From NCBI GenBank assembly GCA_950022655.1, contig OX465589.1, positions 26,093,626 to 26,157,625 on the forward strand: a stretch of DNA of 64,000 nt, given 5' to 3'. A program made the translations under genes and the position numbers. This document shows positions 42,401 through 54,600 of this stretch, piece by piece. The notes beneath the pieces are model-generated. The model saw nothing but the letters and a program-made list of their open reading frames with translations, had not been told where the DNA came from and did not search any database. The stretch comes from Alentia gelatinosa. Lineage: Eukaryota > Annelida > Polychaeta > Phyllodocida > Polynoidae. Each line of letters starts with the position of its first letter. Positions within the stretch are counted from its first letter, which is position 1.

Positions 42401-44360
42401 ATGTAGGCCTATAACACCACACTGAATATTATTAGGTAAAACAAATAATTGTGATGACGTACCATATCACGTGCTAAAACAATCGACTATGAGTTTAGAC
42501 AAAAATCAGCCGGGTCCCTAGAATTCTACATGTTTTTTTTATTATTAAAGTTCTTCATTCATTCTGCCAAAAGGCAGATTTTTCATGAATAGGTTACAAC
42601 AATCAGAATTTGCAATACATAAAGTGATAATGATGAGGTAATGGAGAGGACAAATTCCTCTCGTTAGAGTTCAAAAACATTTTTAAAGGCACACTAGCAA
42701 GATGTGCTAACAATTACATATCAGGTCCATAGAAAGCAGTTCGGCAACTGCCATGCGTTTGAAAGCCATCTTAGACGGGGCTGTTTATAGCTTAATAGAT
42801 GTATAAGCTATCCCACAGTTTTGCGCTTCTCTAACAAGGACTTTTCCTAAAACCATATCTAACTGGTTTAAACTTTGTCCTCCGATCACTTCACATCCCT
42901 CGTATTTCGCTCTCTATATTGCTTTCTTCCTTTATCTTTCATAACTTGAATCTAACAGTTGCCTCTGTCTTCTAAATGCAGTTTTTGAACGTTGTATGCA
43001 GTAAGCAGAATACTCACCCCCATATCTGTGATAAGGCACCTGCCCATTATTCCCAACCTCCTGTTTAGCTATCGTTGCAGCTTCTCTAAGTCACTGTCAC
43101 TCAATCCATCAAACAAAAGAACAAGCGTACTTCATAGCACGTCCGATATAGTGGTAAAATAATCTAACCTTCAGACAGCGGTAGATAGTATGCTTCGTAA
43201 TTTTGAGAATTTAAAAGGCCTGGCATTTGTATTTTTCCTCAACACGGACTTGGAAGATATAGGTCCGTTTCCTCACTAACTTCATGTGCTCATTCAAATT
43301 GAGAGTGGAATGAAGCAGAACGTCAAGATATTTATAGACCTTATGTGCGGCAAGGTTACTCCATTACAGATTAGCTGTAGGTCATCCAGCTTTTTTAAGC
43401 TCGGTTTCGTCCCGAACCAGCACGTCATGGTCTTCCTGAGATTGAGTGTCATGCCGTTTAGATCATGCTCAGAGATCCGTCAAATCCAAATTAAGTCTAA
43501 TAGAATACATTGGACGTTAAACTACCCAAACAAGCAAACCAACTTTATATAGGCAATTGGGAGTTTGAAAAGGTGTTTCCATTTTAACAGAAGTAGATAA
43601 TGGGGCACACAGTCAAAAGCCTTCCGAATGTCGAAGGCCTTTGAAAGTGGCACAAGTATTCATCCCTACTTAATCACCTTTGCCACAGACCCCACCGATA
43701 AAGGATTAAACAGTTTTTCAAGATGCCACACTTTTGGTCTCATCACCCAGGGCGTTGCATGAGTCACATAATGTGTCATGTGATTTGAGTAATTTACCTT
43801 AGTAGCTGATATTATTTTGTTATGGCAAATCAAAGGTCAATATGGCGTTTATTCGATGTCAAAATTTCTTTCAATTCAGACAGTTATTTATTTTATTTAT
43901 TGAATTTTGTATATAAGTATCAATGATGCCTCTATGATGCCTTGAGGCATCATGCTACTGTAGCCAGGGGAATGCCTGGTGGCATCATGCTGCGGTTAAA
44001 GGGTTAACGATCTGACCAGTTGAGCTAAAGTTGAGCTTCTATTCATGTCATGCTTCTATTTATTTTTGGGAGATTTTTATTATCAGATTTACTTAATAAG
44101 AATAGACCATGTTTGTCTTTTTTATTGCAGCCGACGAATTGGTCTCGTTTCACCGAGGATGTTGTAATATGACAGCAATACCCGCAGGTTGTCGTGCAGA
44201 TACCGAGGCGAAAACAAGAGAATGTGTCTCCTACTGTTTCAATTCCTACTGTAACGGGGAGCAGTACCCCCCACCCACTGATGACAGCGATCGTCTCCGC
44301 CCAACATTTCAAATTTTACTCGTGGGGTTATCTCTGAGGCTTTTGGCAATCTGGAAATAG
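39436..44360 (+). CDS. Ly6/uPAR-like secreted, probably GPI-anchored protein
   Basis: Exons 39436-39499, 40990-41139, 44131-44360, all GT-AG with phase 1 introns (the usual Ly6 layout), giving 147 residues. Residues 1-21 are a signal peptide (MDPKFMFAFLLCVCSYTVAV). The mature domain opens FCHEC, then Cys in SWC, TCESM and ECC, then GCCNM, AGC, ECVSYC and ends SYCNG, which is the closing C-N of three-finger domains. A hydrophilic stretch and a hydrophobic tail (FQILLVGLSLRLLAIW) fit a GPI-attachment signal. Invertebrate relatives include quiver/sleepless-like proteins that modulate channels and receptors at the cell surface; the target here is unknown. Start ATG in AAGAATGG context. Both introns hold repeats: a TTAA MITE in intron 1, fold-back elements in intron 2. 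Confidence 0.85.
39901..39916. repeat. Poly-C tract
   Basis: Homopolymeric C run in intron 1 of the Ly6-like gene. Confidence 0.8.
40280..40616. mobile_element. TTAA MITE in Ly6-like gene intron 1
   Basis: TTAA flanks, termini CCCTTTAAGGACGC and GTCCTTAAAGGG. Two GATGCCTGGAGGC palindromes sit near the left end, the reverse of the usual side, so this copy is inverted relative to those at 25-26 kb. Confidence 0.75.
41245..42060. repeat. Composite fold-back element in Ly6-like gene intron 2
   Basis: A hairpin arm (GTTTAGGGTCAGAGCTCG, 41247 on) pairs with GAGCTCTGACCCTAAAC (about 41729-41745), with about 430 bp of unrelated sequence inserted near the apex. Next comes a core with the AACATT/GTTAGCCCATTAGTCAA phrases in reverse orientation (about 41760-41895), then a second, different hairpin. 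Confidence 0.65.
41909..42050. repeat. Long hairpin, about 60-bp arms
   Basis: Starts GGGAAACTATGTTCCGGTGG and folds back on CCACCGGTACGTGGTTTCCC. Arms continue through ATAAGTCAAAGTTAC, GGCTTGGAAA and ATTACTGCCC with few mismatches, leaving an apex around AAGGCGTAGCCGC. Confidence 0.85.
42106..42183. repeat. 20-bp tandem repeat, four units
   Basis: GTCAACCTGGGCAGTAAAC repeated four times, the third and fourth shortened. The word GGGCAGTAA also occurs in the apex of the adjacent hairpin. Confidence 0.8.
42190..43700. other. Intron sequence, nothing coding seen
   Basis: Intron 2 of the Ly6-like gene. Around 43330-43560 a minus-strand frame may be a very decayed LINE RT C-terminal part, but motifs are too weak to call. 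Confidence 0.25.
43706..44007. mobile_element. Probable TTAA MITE before the last Ly6 exon
   Basis: TTAA at both ends, right terminus GTTAAAGGG. ATGCCTTGAGGCAT and ATGCCTGGTGGCAT palindromes at 43937-43987. The interior is very similar to 21360-21740 (GTCATGTGATTTGAGTAATTT region). Confidence 0.6.
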
Positions 44361-44551
44361 CCATTGTTTGGCGCTTGTATCTCCACCTAATTCAGGCGAA
44401 TAAGCAAGTGATGTACACATGAGAAAACTGCGAACAACATGTACAGTCTTAAACAGTGGCGTTTAGAGGATCGTCCGTCCGAGGTCTTGTGTTGAATACC
44501 ACCCGCCACTAAAGGTTAACACTGCTTTGTGAATGTTTTTGAAAAAAAAAG

Positions 44552-44557
44552 ATTAAA
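44552..44557 (+). terminator. Candidate polyadenylation signal of Ly6-like gene
   Basis: ATTAAA about 190 bases past the stop codon, just before the fold-back element at 44565. Confidence 0.4.
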
Positions 44558-44564
44558 GAAGAAA

Positions 44565-44850
44565 CCAAAAAGTTTTGGTCAAAGTCGTTGTTCTTCACGA
44601 GTTCGATGCGGAGTGATATGAACGAGACGACATCCGAGTGAATATCATGTAGCATTCAAACGAGTTGGAGAATGACTTCTTTGACCAAAACGTGTTGCTT
44701 TCTGTATTTATCTCACCCCTGTACACAGTAAAAAATGGACAACACTCATGATATAGATCATGGAGAATGAACTGCAATACTTGTAGGGGCATGGAGAACG
44801 AGTTCCCAATGTTAAGCCTGTGGACATTTATTCCAGGGGTGAGATAAACC
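44565..44850. repeat. Modular fold-back element (hairpin plus core)
   Basis: The hairpin at 44565-44695 has arms around TTTTGGTCAAAG and CTTTGACCAAAA. It is followed by a core bounded by TTTATCTCACCCCTG and CAGGGGTGAGATAAA, with AAGCCTGTGGACATTTATTC inside. The same hairpin word occurs in the 9.1-kb copy. Confidence 0.7.
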
Positions 44851-46125
44851 ATCGAACAACACGTAAAACAGGTTTATATAGTAAGAAGTAAGGAAATCAT
44901 ACCTGAACATTTGCTGCATAGTTATAAGGCTCCAAAATCATTTACTTTTAGACACCTATGAAAGGTCAATATGGACAGGTTGTACTGTGCGTTTATCGAT
45001 TCGATAGGCCGACCAGTTAAGATCTCATATTGTTTTGCCAACAAAGACTCTACAGACGCCCGAATGAACGTACCGTAGGTCGCGCCACCATGTGGGCGCA
45101 TCTCGAACTGACACTAAAATCACTGTGTCAATATTCACAATGTAGTCCAGATACATTTCTTTCATATAAAAACAATATATGGAATAGACATTTGATCTCG
45201 ACAAAATATCAACCTTTAGGAGTAGTTAAGACGAAATCGGAACTTTACAATACTTTTCGTATGATAACGAAATTACTTATAGATAAACTGCACATGTAGC
45301 CAAAAGGATAGTCCATTGTTCATCATTGGAGTGACCACATGTTTACACAGTCGGTTTTACTGAATTATGGAAATGAGAAAGTATTTTTGGACATGGAGAA
45401 AGAACTGACAATTTTGTAAATGTATTATGAGGATGAATAAAGAAGAGTGCTGCTCAAAATTAAAAAAAAACCAAAACAACATCTGTTCAAAATATGCTAT
45501 TCCATGGACAAATATTGAATAGCCTAGAAAACAAATAAAGACCATTGCAAATATAGTCAGTTTTGATGTGGGATTAAACTCTCCGTGTTCCAAGCGACCA
45601 TAATTAACCCGAAACGAGAATTGGTTGAGAGTATTTATTACTCGAAATTCATTAAACGTCTACAAGTCGGCATGTGAAGAGTCAAAAACAGATCTTAAGA
45701 GTTCAAATTCTGCCTCTAAAAGAGGACGATGGTCCGTGACGTCACGACCTTATGACGTCGCGAGGGTCAAGGCCGGCGAATAACAAGATTCCCTTGGCGC
45801 GTTTATTATTCTCCAATTTCTCTCAATTACTGACCAATATGTTTTAAAATACCACACTATCATTTTTCCGTCGAGAAGGTGAGTCATACAGAAGAAACAA
45901 AACAAACACAAAAATGTCCCGTTGTATCGTGGTCTAAAACTGCGGAACGACTAAACTTCGTATATGTAACGTTCTCAAATGAACATAATGTAAAACAGGG
46001 TTATATATTCTGATATGAAAAAATCTTCTAAGAGTCTGAAAAAGTATAGGAAATATAACCCTAAAAAATAGTCACGATGAGAATATATATTGTCCCTGTG
46101 TGATACAATCCTATCATGCATTTTC
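44851..46125. other. Intergenic, nothing recognised
   Basis: AT-rich sequence without a supported gene or clear repeat boundary. Confidence 0.3.
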
Positions 46126-46660
46126 ATACCACAGGGTTCCGTTTTAGGTCCACCGTTGTTTATCATTTTTCAATGATATCTTTAGAATCCCGCAACAATC
46201 ATTAATTTTTATGTTTGCTGATGATCTTGTTATAATCCTGAGTGGAAAAAAATCCAGAGAAATACAATGCAGACTGAACTTGATGTTATGAGTGAATCAT
46301 TTACTGAAAGGATATTGACGGTTAATACGGATTATTATGTGGATCGAATCTAAATATATTGACTCAACCTGTCAGGACAGCCACAAGTATGCGAGAAGAA
46401 ATGCACAAATACTCACCATAATGCACAAACGCTCCAAAATAACGCAACTGCTTGACACCAATCCATGCATAGCCAGAAGTAAGGGTAAAGTAAAATTCAG
46501 ACAACAACCAATACGAACAGCAGTGTACGCCAAAAGTCCGACTGTACAAGGCGAAAACCTATGGAACTCCCTAAGCACAAACCTGCAATCTATTGAAACC
46601 ACCAAAGAATTCAAGAAAAAAATAAAAGAAATCTATACTACTCACGAAAACAAAACGTAA
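46126..46660 (+). pseudogene. LINE relic: RT core and C-terminus
   Basis: The frame at 46129 reads PQGSVLGPPLFIIF, then after a +/-1 shift NDIFRIPQQSLIFMFADDLVI with a FADD catalytic box. The open frame 46337-46660 ends with the pattern VKFRQQPIRTAVYAKSP, then GENLWNSLS and KEFKKKIKEIY, typical for the end of LINE RT proteins. About 200 residues between the blocks are missing. Different family from the intact LINE. Confidence 0.72.
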
Positions 46661-47109
46661 AACAAGAAACCAAATGACACCCGGTATCACCCACCAACCA
46701 TCCTTGTATAATACTTGTAAATATTACATAATCATGATTACACCTGTTGTTGATGATCTCGATGTATCGCGAAATTGCATACCAGTGGAAGATCTGCCTG
46801 TGCAGAACTGGTGAAATCCTATGATTAAATAGAAATTTTTTTTTTTTAAAAGTAGTGAGTAGCTATAATTACCTGGGGGTAATTGGCGATCGTCGACTAC
46901 CATGTTGATAAAGCCCTTAGAGAGGTTAAACAACGCTGATATAAACTGCGGAAGATCAGATACTGTATAGATACTGTTATATATTACAGCAATTAAGGTG
47001 GTTAAGCTAATGATTATCCTTAAAGATAGAGTTTGTCAGCTTCGTATTCAACTGTACAACTGTTCGAAAGAGAAACCGACTGCAAACTACAGTTGATAAC
47101 ATTTTTCCA

Positions 47110-49290
47110 ACGTTAAACGGAAATCAACTATATATGTTTGGATCAGAAATAGCAAGTTGACCGGGTGCAAGTGGGATACAGAAAACTACCCATAGACTGA
47201 ATATAACCCAAACCTTTTAATTGTTATTCATACATAATTGCACGCTCATTCATCAATGAAGAACATACCATTTGCTCCTAGTTGAGCGCGGGAAATCGCG
47301 CTCATATACGTCATCTAGAGAGGTTAGAATGCTCACACAGGGTTTCAGCTTACTGCAGAGAATCTAAAACTTTGCTATCAATGTCCCAACTATAAAGGCC
47401 TGGTTAAATGAGCAGGGGTCCAGTATCAAGTCTTACCATACCCCTGCCCAACTACTGACTTGGTTCCTATTAATAGAACTTTCATGGCTGAGTGACCTTG
47501 TGATTGTGTGTGTGGTGTGGTGTAGCAAATCAACAGAAATATCATATAAATGGACAAAAATCACATATCAATGGACCATGATAATAGTGCTGAATATGTC
47601 TTAGAAGTAGAAGGAAAAAAGATGACAAATATGTTAGTAAGAGGACTACTAAGGGCACTAGCAGTACTCCAAATGAAGTACCCTCAAGCCAAACAAACAT
47701 AAGTGCATCAAATGCTAAGGGGCTATTAGAGAGTCAACTGAGTGGCATAGCTGACCTATTAGCCAGAGAAATAGTGCAGTTGACCAACACCCTCAATGAA
47801 AAATTCAGTCACAACCGCAAGTTGAATGGGATCCATGTTATGCTAGACCAGGCACAAGTCAAAATCGAATATGTTAGCCACCAAATGACAAACACCTCAA
47901 AAGAAATATACCAACATATTGATAAAGTAAAAAGTTTACATGATATACTTAAAAAGAAACTAGGATTTAGGATTCAACTATTTTAATTAAGTAATCAGTT
48001 GCCATCTGTTTACACATGTAGATGTCTATACCATAATACACATTCCTGTTGATGATACTTGAGAACAACTATTAAATCCATTCTCTGGGTTTATTGAAAC
48101 ATTCTTAATACTTTCAAATATAAATGGCATACTGATCAATAATTTTCTATGATACTCTCGTACATTTATTTAAAGAGATTTTGGTATACCGCGCTCTTCC
48201 ATTATGAATGGAAATAGCATTTGCTCCTAGTATATATATATGTTTCGGATGACGCAAGGAAGAACGCCCACAACCTGGGTGATTGTATTGTCTGTATTTG
48301 TGAAATAACCACCACCCTCTTTTCCTATTTCACTCTTATTACGGCTATTGTAAACCAGATACGAAATAGTGTGTTCAGTGGAAGAACTTTCTTGGAAAAT
48401 AAAGCACATTAAAAAAATAATGAAAAAAGTGTGATCGAATTTTCTTACGTCCATTGGATTGGATAAAATTACACAACTGAATATCGCCATGTCATGATAC
48501 TCGATAAATGTCATGTCACGATATTTGATAAACACTCGTTCATAATTTCCTTCGAGGGGTCCCGAGGACAATTTTAATAGGCATGAAAGACACTTTGGAG
48601 GAGACATGAGCGAGGGTTTCTAAAGGCTGCAAGTGGTGCATGCCACACAGTGATTTAAAAAAACCAACTAATTTAATCATTTATAGATATATGAATCTGA
48701 CTGACAATATTCAGATATCTTCCCTCTAACACTACAAGTTTGTATTCGGGCCAATAAGAAACATATTTCCGCTGGTTTAAGTTGATCGATAATGCTGCTC
48801 TTGTTAATTGATTCATCCACCGCACTCCAGGGTTGTTGTCCACTAAGAGGGGGAAGGAGACGATGAATGATGTGTCACACCCACGATAAATCATACTAGG
48901 AACTAATGGTATGTTCATCATTGATGAATGAGCATGTAATTTAAAATGAATAACAACTAAAAGGTTTGGGGCATATTTAGTCTATTGATCGTTTTCTGTA
49001 ACCCACTTGCACCCAGACAACTTGGCATTTCTGCAACTGGCTATTTAGGATCCAAACACAAAGCACCAGTGGGTCTTGAGGTATTTTGGTCTTGAGTGAT
49101 TGGTCATGGTCAGCTGGGCACACCTCTAAAGACACCGACACTGGCTCCCTGCTCTGTTCTCAATATCACAGTGAATAGCACAAAGATAGTGAAGGTATAG
49201 TTTGTATGCAGTACCCTGAAAGACTATATGGACCCCTCTAACCTCTAGATGATGTATCTAGCGCGTGTAAGTACGCTCTAAAAAGGTCTT
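47110..49290. mobile_element. Inverted-repeat element around a small coiled-coil frame
   Basis: 47135-47280 matches the reverse complement of about 48885-49035 (shared words AAAGGTTTGGG, CACTTGCACCC, AACTTG, ATGGTATGTTC). 47285-47330 matches the reverse complement of about 49240-49290 (ACGTCATCTAGAG.GGTTAG). On the plus strand the order is A-B ... A'-B', so the arms are not a simple palindrome. 49290-49345 holds GCCGAAACGTTGTAATAAGA and AATAAAACC, resembling the 3' tail of a retroelement. Class not determined (Penelope- or DIRS-like layouts both have rearranged repeats). Confidence 0.5.
47594..47986 (+). pseudogene. Frame for a lysine-rich coiled-coil peptide inside the inverted-repeat element
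   Basis: Open from after a TGA at about 47592 to the stop at 47984-47986. The first ATG in frame is at 47774, giving 70 residues. Sequence starts SRRKKDDKYVSKRTTKGTSS and later shows heptad-like spacing (LLARE..QLTNTLNEKF). A 50-codon frame opens with ATG at 47550 and stops at about 47700, so the two could be one frameshifted gene. No homology recognised; probably a decayed gag-like frame. Confidence 0.35.
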
Positions 49291-49514
49291 GAAAAAACGC
49301 CGCTAAGAAGCCGAAACGTTGTAATAAGATTGTCCAATAAAACCTTCATCAAACCGAATTGGGCAGCAGTTGAAGTGTACTTGTTTATATTATCTGTAAA
49401 AGAAACCCAAATAAATCTGGAAATATAGGGAAAATCTATGCCTGCTTAAAGGATCTCCCATATTTACACTTGTTTGTGTCGTGATACAAGGTAATAGGGA
49501 GTCTAGTGCCACCA

Positions 49515-49564
49515 GGGAGCTGTTTCAAAAGTTGAGTGAAGTCTATGGTTTTGAAACAGCTCCC
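49515..49564. repeat. 50-bp perfect hairpin element, copy 2
   Basis: Same 16-bp arms and 18-base loop as 36847-36896; one loop base differs. Both copies have CCA before the first arm and AG after the second. Confidence 0.85.
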
Positions 49565-50303
49565 AGGTAAATTGGTACTCGCGAGAGCAAGTTGCATAAT
49601 CTTCTTGACAGAAGGGCCTCGCGTTCTTTGTCCGCCACACTGTAAAGTGGAATTCACACGGTGGGATTCATGTACCTCAGAGGGTTCAGAATGCCATGAT
49701 AAGATTCTGTCCTTTTTTAGGGGAAATGCCGCAACTAAAAAAAAAACAGGTAAAAAACATGTCTCAGGAAAATGGAACCCTACAGTTTAGATGAAGAAAT
49801 TGTGTTTGAGTACAGACTCTCAGCAGGATTTGTCCCAAACACCCTGTGAGGTGTATGAATACCATCGTGTGGATCCCACTTAACGTTGTGTCAAGCAGAA
49901 AAGTACTGAATGACCACATACATGATTGAGAGTAGGTAAAGTATTCAATGGCTATATTGAGAGCTGCGAACCGAATTTCCAACACTGATTTAGCATTGAT
50001 AAAGACAATAGAGCACTTAATTTTGAAGTCTGTCTCTCCTAATTCCAATTCATGGTCCCTCTTTATCACTAGGAAGCTGTAAAGTTCAAACTACTAACTG
50101 TAGCTGAGCTGTGTGCTATCTCAGTTTCTTCGACTGAATGTTCGGTTTTTGGCCTCAGTAAACTTGACATGGTTCCACGTTGGACGGCCAGCACGTTTGA
50201 TGACAGAGTATAGCCAGCACTGCCTTTCAACCATGCTAATTTTGAATCAGTTACTGGAAAACTCTTGTAGTGCATCCCTTCAAAAATATCTAGTAATTTT
50301 AAG

Positions 50304-50305
50304 GT

Positions 50306-50337
<32 letters not shown>

Positions 50338-50338
50338 T
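50304..50338. repeat. (GT)n followed by poly-G
   Basis: Simple repeat: eight GT units followed by a run of about 18 G. Confidence 0.9.
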
Positions 50339-50797
50339 TCTAATATAGCTCAGACTACCAGCCTTGGTTATTTTAAAGTGTTTAATTTCGATGGTCATTT
50401 CAGGAACTGAACTTTATTAACCCAGTTGCAGTCATTAAAAAGACATAGGAAAAGTTCTTCATGTGGAATTGACTGCCTCAGAGAGACTAATATAACAGGG
50501 AAAACACATCGACCGTTATTGGCCAAGGAATGGGGCTGTCATGAGTAGGAAGGCCGAATTTATAAATTTTTTACAAACTGAACATTAAAAAAAAAAGGAT
50601 TTCCTTGGCAAATAGGATGCAACTGCCTTGAGAAATGGTCATCTAAAATTCCGAAAATCAAAAAGAATTCCACTTCAGAAATCAGAATGATTTCTGAAAA
50701 ACTAATATCCATTCACATTCGAATTAAATTGACATCCATTCACATTCGAATTAAATTGTACAGATAAGCCGAGGGAGAACATTCAACTTGATATGAG

Positions 50798-50803
50798 TTT
50801 ATT
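50798..50803 (-). terminator. Candidate polyadenylation signal of the 51.6-63 kb gene
   Basis: AATAAA on the minus strand, about 800 bases past the stop codon. The sequence between is AT-rich and UTR-like with no other feature. Confidence 0.35.
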
Positions 50804-51606
50804 TCTCTTGGTTCTTCACGTTTAGGACTACGTCGTTTTGAGATGAATGAAACTTATCACAGACTTGAATACTATACAACTGACAATCACAATTTAACTT
50901 TATATCGATACCATATTTAGATATCTGTCAGAACAAACAATAACAGATATTCGTGGCATATATATACATACACAAGTTGATATTGCAATTGTAAGCATAT
51001 ATACGTACATCACTTTAAATAGTTATTGAATTTAACATTATATGAAATATGTGTTGAATCCTGCAAATATAGAAAACTAACATAAGTAATACTCCACTCG
51101 CTCCTCTGATTCAATAGAAGATATTTACTTAAATTTCATTTCTAACACTCCTTTTTGTTGTTCAATCAATAAAAGTAAATTGAAAAATTGAAAAAAAAAA
51201 ATGAAAAAAAAAGAGAGTAAATTACAGTGCCTAACTGGCGAATATTATCTTTAATACATTTATATTTCATAAGATTTGTTCATATAATTCATCACATTCA
51301 CTGTTCGAGCAGTGGCGAAACGAAAGTACCCCTTACATGGAAACAATGGTGTAATGAAGATAGATGCAGAAAGAGGTTAAGTCTGACCAACATCTTAAAG
51401 TTGAGCTGAACTGCACTCAAGTTACTAGTAAGGCATGTGCTTGTTACACGAACTGGCCATATACAAAATAATACAGTGTTTCAATTTATACATAGTTAGA
51501 TCATGTTTTACAGGTAAGCATCATCTTTAGTGTCATGGAGGGCAGGCCAGGGGAGGATGCTTTGAGGCCTATGCTGTCCCCTGTCTTGATCTTTAGCACC
51601 GTGATC

Positions 51607-54600
51607 TTAGTTTCGGACGAATGGGGGCTTGTAGGCTGAAAACATAAAGAAATACAACAAATCTTAATCGGTTTTAGTGGGACTACATATGCTGACTGTA
51701 TATCTCATAGCGGCGAGGAGATATAGGATGATCTTTGTGTAGATTTAGACTACGTTTGCATAAAAGCAAAGTATTGTAGGCAATGAAATTCACATTAATG
51801 TTTAAAAAATGATAGAAAAAACACCTCAAGGACTAAACGTTGCCATATCACTCACATGAATAAAAAAAGGGAAGGGAGAAAATCAACCCATAACGTAAAT
51901 CTGACACTTTTACAATAGGAACAAACTCGCTCATTTGGGATAAGATTAGGAATCCATCAATATATATTCACGAAATGTTCAGTGTAAATCATATGATAAC
52001 ATATACAAAGAAACATAGAATCTAATCAAATCATCTCGTTTTGAATTTTACAAACTGACGGCATTGTTCAAACTGGCTTTCGTATAAACGCGGTCTGGAT
52101 TACATATCATAGGAAGAAATTATATAAGTAATCTTTTTAGTCAACTTTAAATCAACTGTTGGACTCGTGGTTGCTTTGTTTAATTTTTTAACCACATAAG
52201 CAATTCATATTTGTCACAGCTAAATGGATATGGAGAATATAGATAACATTTTCAATGATATGCTCAAAACGGGAGAGCTTTCTCTCGTAATTATACTTAA
52301 CCGGAACATATTTGGAGAAATAATAAAAGTATATGGTGCGGTATTTGGGAGGCGGACATCTAGATAGATTATCGAAAACGGGCTAAATTTTAGAACGCCG
52401 ATTATGACAGGGTGTACTGATTGGATATCATAAATTGGTAATCAAACTGTGTGCATTTATCGAAGGATGTGCGGGTGTTCTTAATATACAAGTAATTGTA
52501 TTTGAGAAAAGGAAAACTTTGTGTATCGAAAAGTCATTAGCAAGGCTCCGGCTCTGGTAGTTCATGAAGTACGTAAATCCTTTGATTCTGTGTCCTGATT
52601 AAAAGTCACATGTCCATTCCCATGATATCCCTTACAGCTACTCCATCTATCATATCACATTTCAGCAAGATTCATGTTGATTTCGATCAGAACTGGTCAA
52701 GAAAATGACAGAAACTATGGGAGTATTCCGACCTGTATATGTTGATAATACAATTTTCTTTCTTTATCAAAATTATCACTTCGTACACTGAACAATATGG
52801 ATCCCATGCGAAAACTTAGGCTTAAATCATAATAGTTCTGTGGTAATTAGAAACTTTCTGATAATCTGATAATCTTGATGATAAAAAAAAGAGCACCACT
52901 TGACCACCGGTCGGTGCAGTGGAAGAGAGCACATTCTCAACGGCGTTGGACGCGGAGCAATCAACAACCACTAAAACCTTATGAAATAGCTCTATCGGGC
53001 GTCTACGGCGTCGGCCGTGAAGGGACCGGTGGGTTTCTACACTTGATCTCACCCCAGATATTTTTTCTCCATAGACTTAACATTGGGAACTCGTATCTAA
53101 CGCCCATGAGATATTTAGGAAAAATATCCAATGGGGGATTATGTTACAAATGTTAGCCCATTAGTCAATGTAAAGGGTGAGATAAATTCAGAAACCCATT
53201 CAAGTTTAGGGGCAGAGCTCGATCCCATCTCAATCCCATCTCGTTTGAATCGCTACATAATTCACGCGGCTTCGCCTTGTGAATTACTACGCGATTCAAT
53301 CTCGATGGGATACAAGCTCTGACCCTAAACTTTCATGGGTTTCCTCTATATTATCGGAGTCGGATTCACGGGTAACCCGGTGGAACAACCCCTTCAGATA
53401 TAAACCTATTGTACCCTCCACTATCTTCACAAGAAAAATCTAGATTTTCCAGCCTGCCTTGCACATAAGGGACACTAGGCTGTGTCAGTGCTGATGAAAT
53501 CACGGAATAGAGATGAGAGACAGAGGAGAGAAGATGGACGTAAGAGGTATAGGAGTTATTGACCCTGTTCATACCTCGGATCGGCATCTTATAGTTGGTG
53601 ACATAGTCAGCTACGTTTTTACATAGCATATATTTAGCCACCTGTGAGCGCGGATCGAGTAAAACAAAACAACACATGCATTTTGAAATTGGCATTACTA
53701 AATAAAACATGCTATAACAATTGACAAGGAAGTTAATTTGTGTTACGTGAAATTTGTTAGATTCTAGCACTGTACAATGAACAAACGAGTTAACAAACGC
53801 AGTATCATGCACTGGTTGTGAGTTTCTGTGACTCTTGTGACATCATAATCATTAGCACACTATCATCCATGCAAATGTACAATGTGTTACTATCATCAAT
53901 CATATAGATGTTATTGTTTCAGTTAGTATTGTTTACGACGTTTTATCTCACCCCAGATATTTTTTCTCCATAGACTTAACATTGGAAACTCGTATCTAAC
54001 ACCCGTTAGATAATTAGGAAAAATATCCAATGGGGGAAAATGTCACAAATGTTAGCCCATTAGTCAATATTAAGGGTGAGATAATTTCAGAAACCCATTC
54101 AAGTTTAGGGTCAGAGCTCGATCCCATCTCATTTGAATCACATAGCAATTCACGCGGCTTTGCCTTGTGAATTACTACGTGATTCAAACTCGATGAGATA
54201 CGAGCTCAGACCCTAAACTTTCATGGGTTTCCTCTTTAGAAAAGATCAAATCTTCAAAACGTTAAGTATCTCCTGAATCCCATTTAAAACATATAGATAT
54301 TGAGTTAATTATGGTTATGGAATTGTTTTATTCTCAACATATATTCCGAGCTGGGGACTGACTTACCGAGGTATGATCGTTCATGCGTTTCTTTAGCAGT
54401 CTGTAGTACTCGCAGTAGTGTTGGTGGTCTCGTCGAAGCTCGGGGTTCCCGAGAGGCCAGCCTCGGTCTGGTGCGGGCGGAAGTGGCTGTTGCCATACGA
54501 ACTGGTACTTCCGGTCTGCACGCGGGCCTGCTATACCCGGTAACACAGTAGCGCCCTCTGTGTTGACGCTCTGTGTTGACACGGTCAGGCTAAAACGAAA

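Noticed and set aside
49240..49345. Hammerhead ribozyme near GCCGAAACGTTG
   Set aside because: The CTGATGA core strand could not be found at the needed spacing.
51501..51635. Reading the last exon of the unrecognised gene in phase 0, giving a 44-residue tail
   Set aside because: The preceding exon (53575-53641) ends in phase 1, which forces the frame with the stop at 51607-51609.
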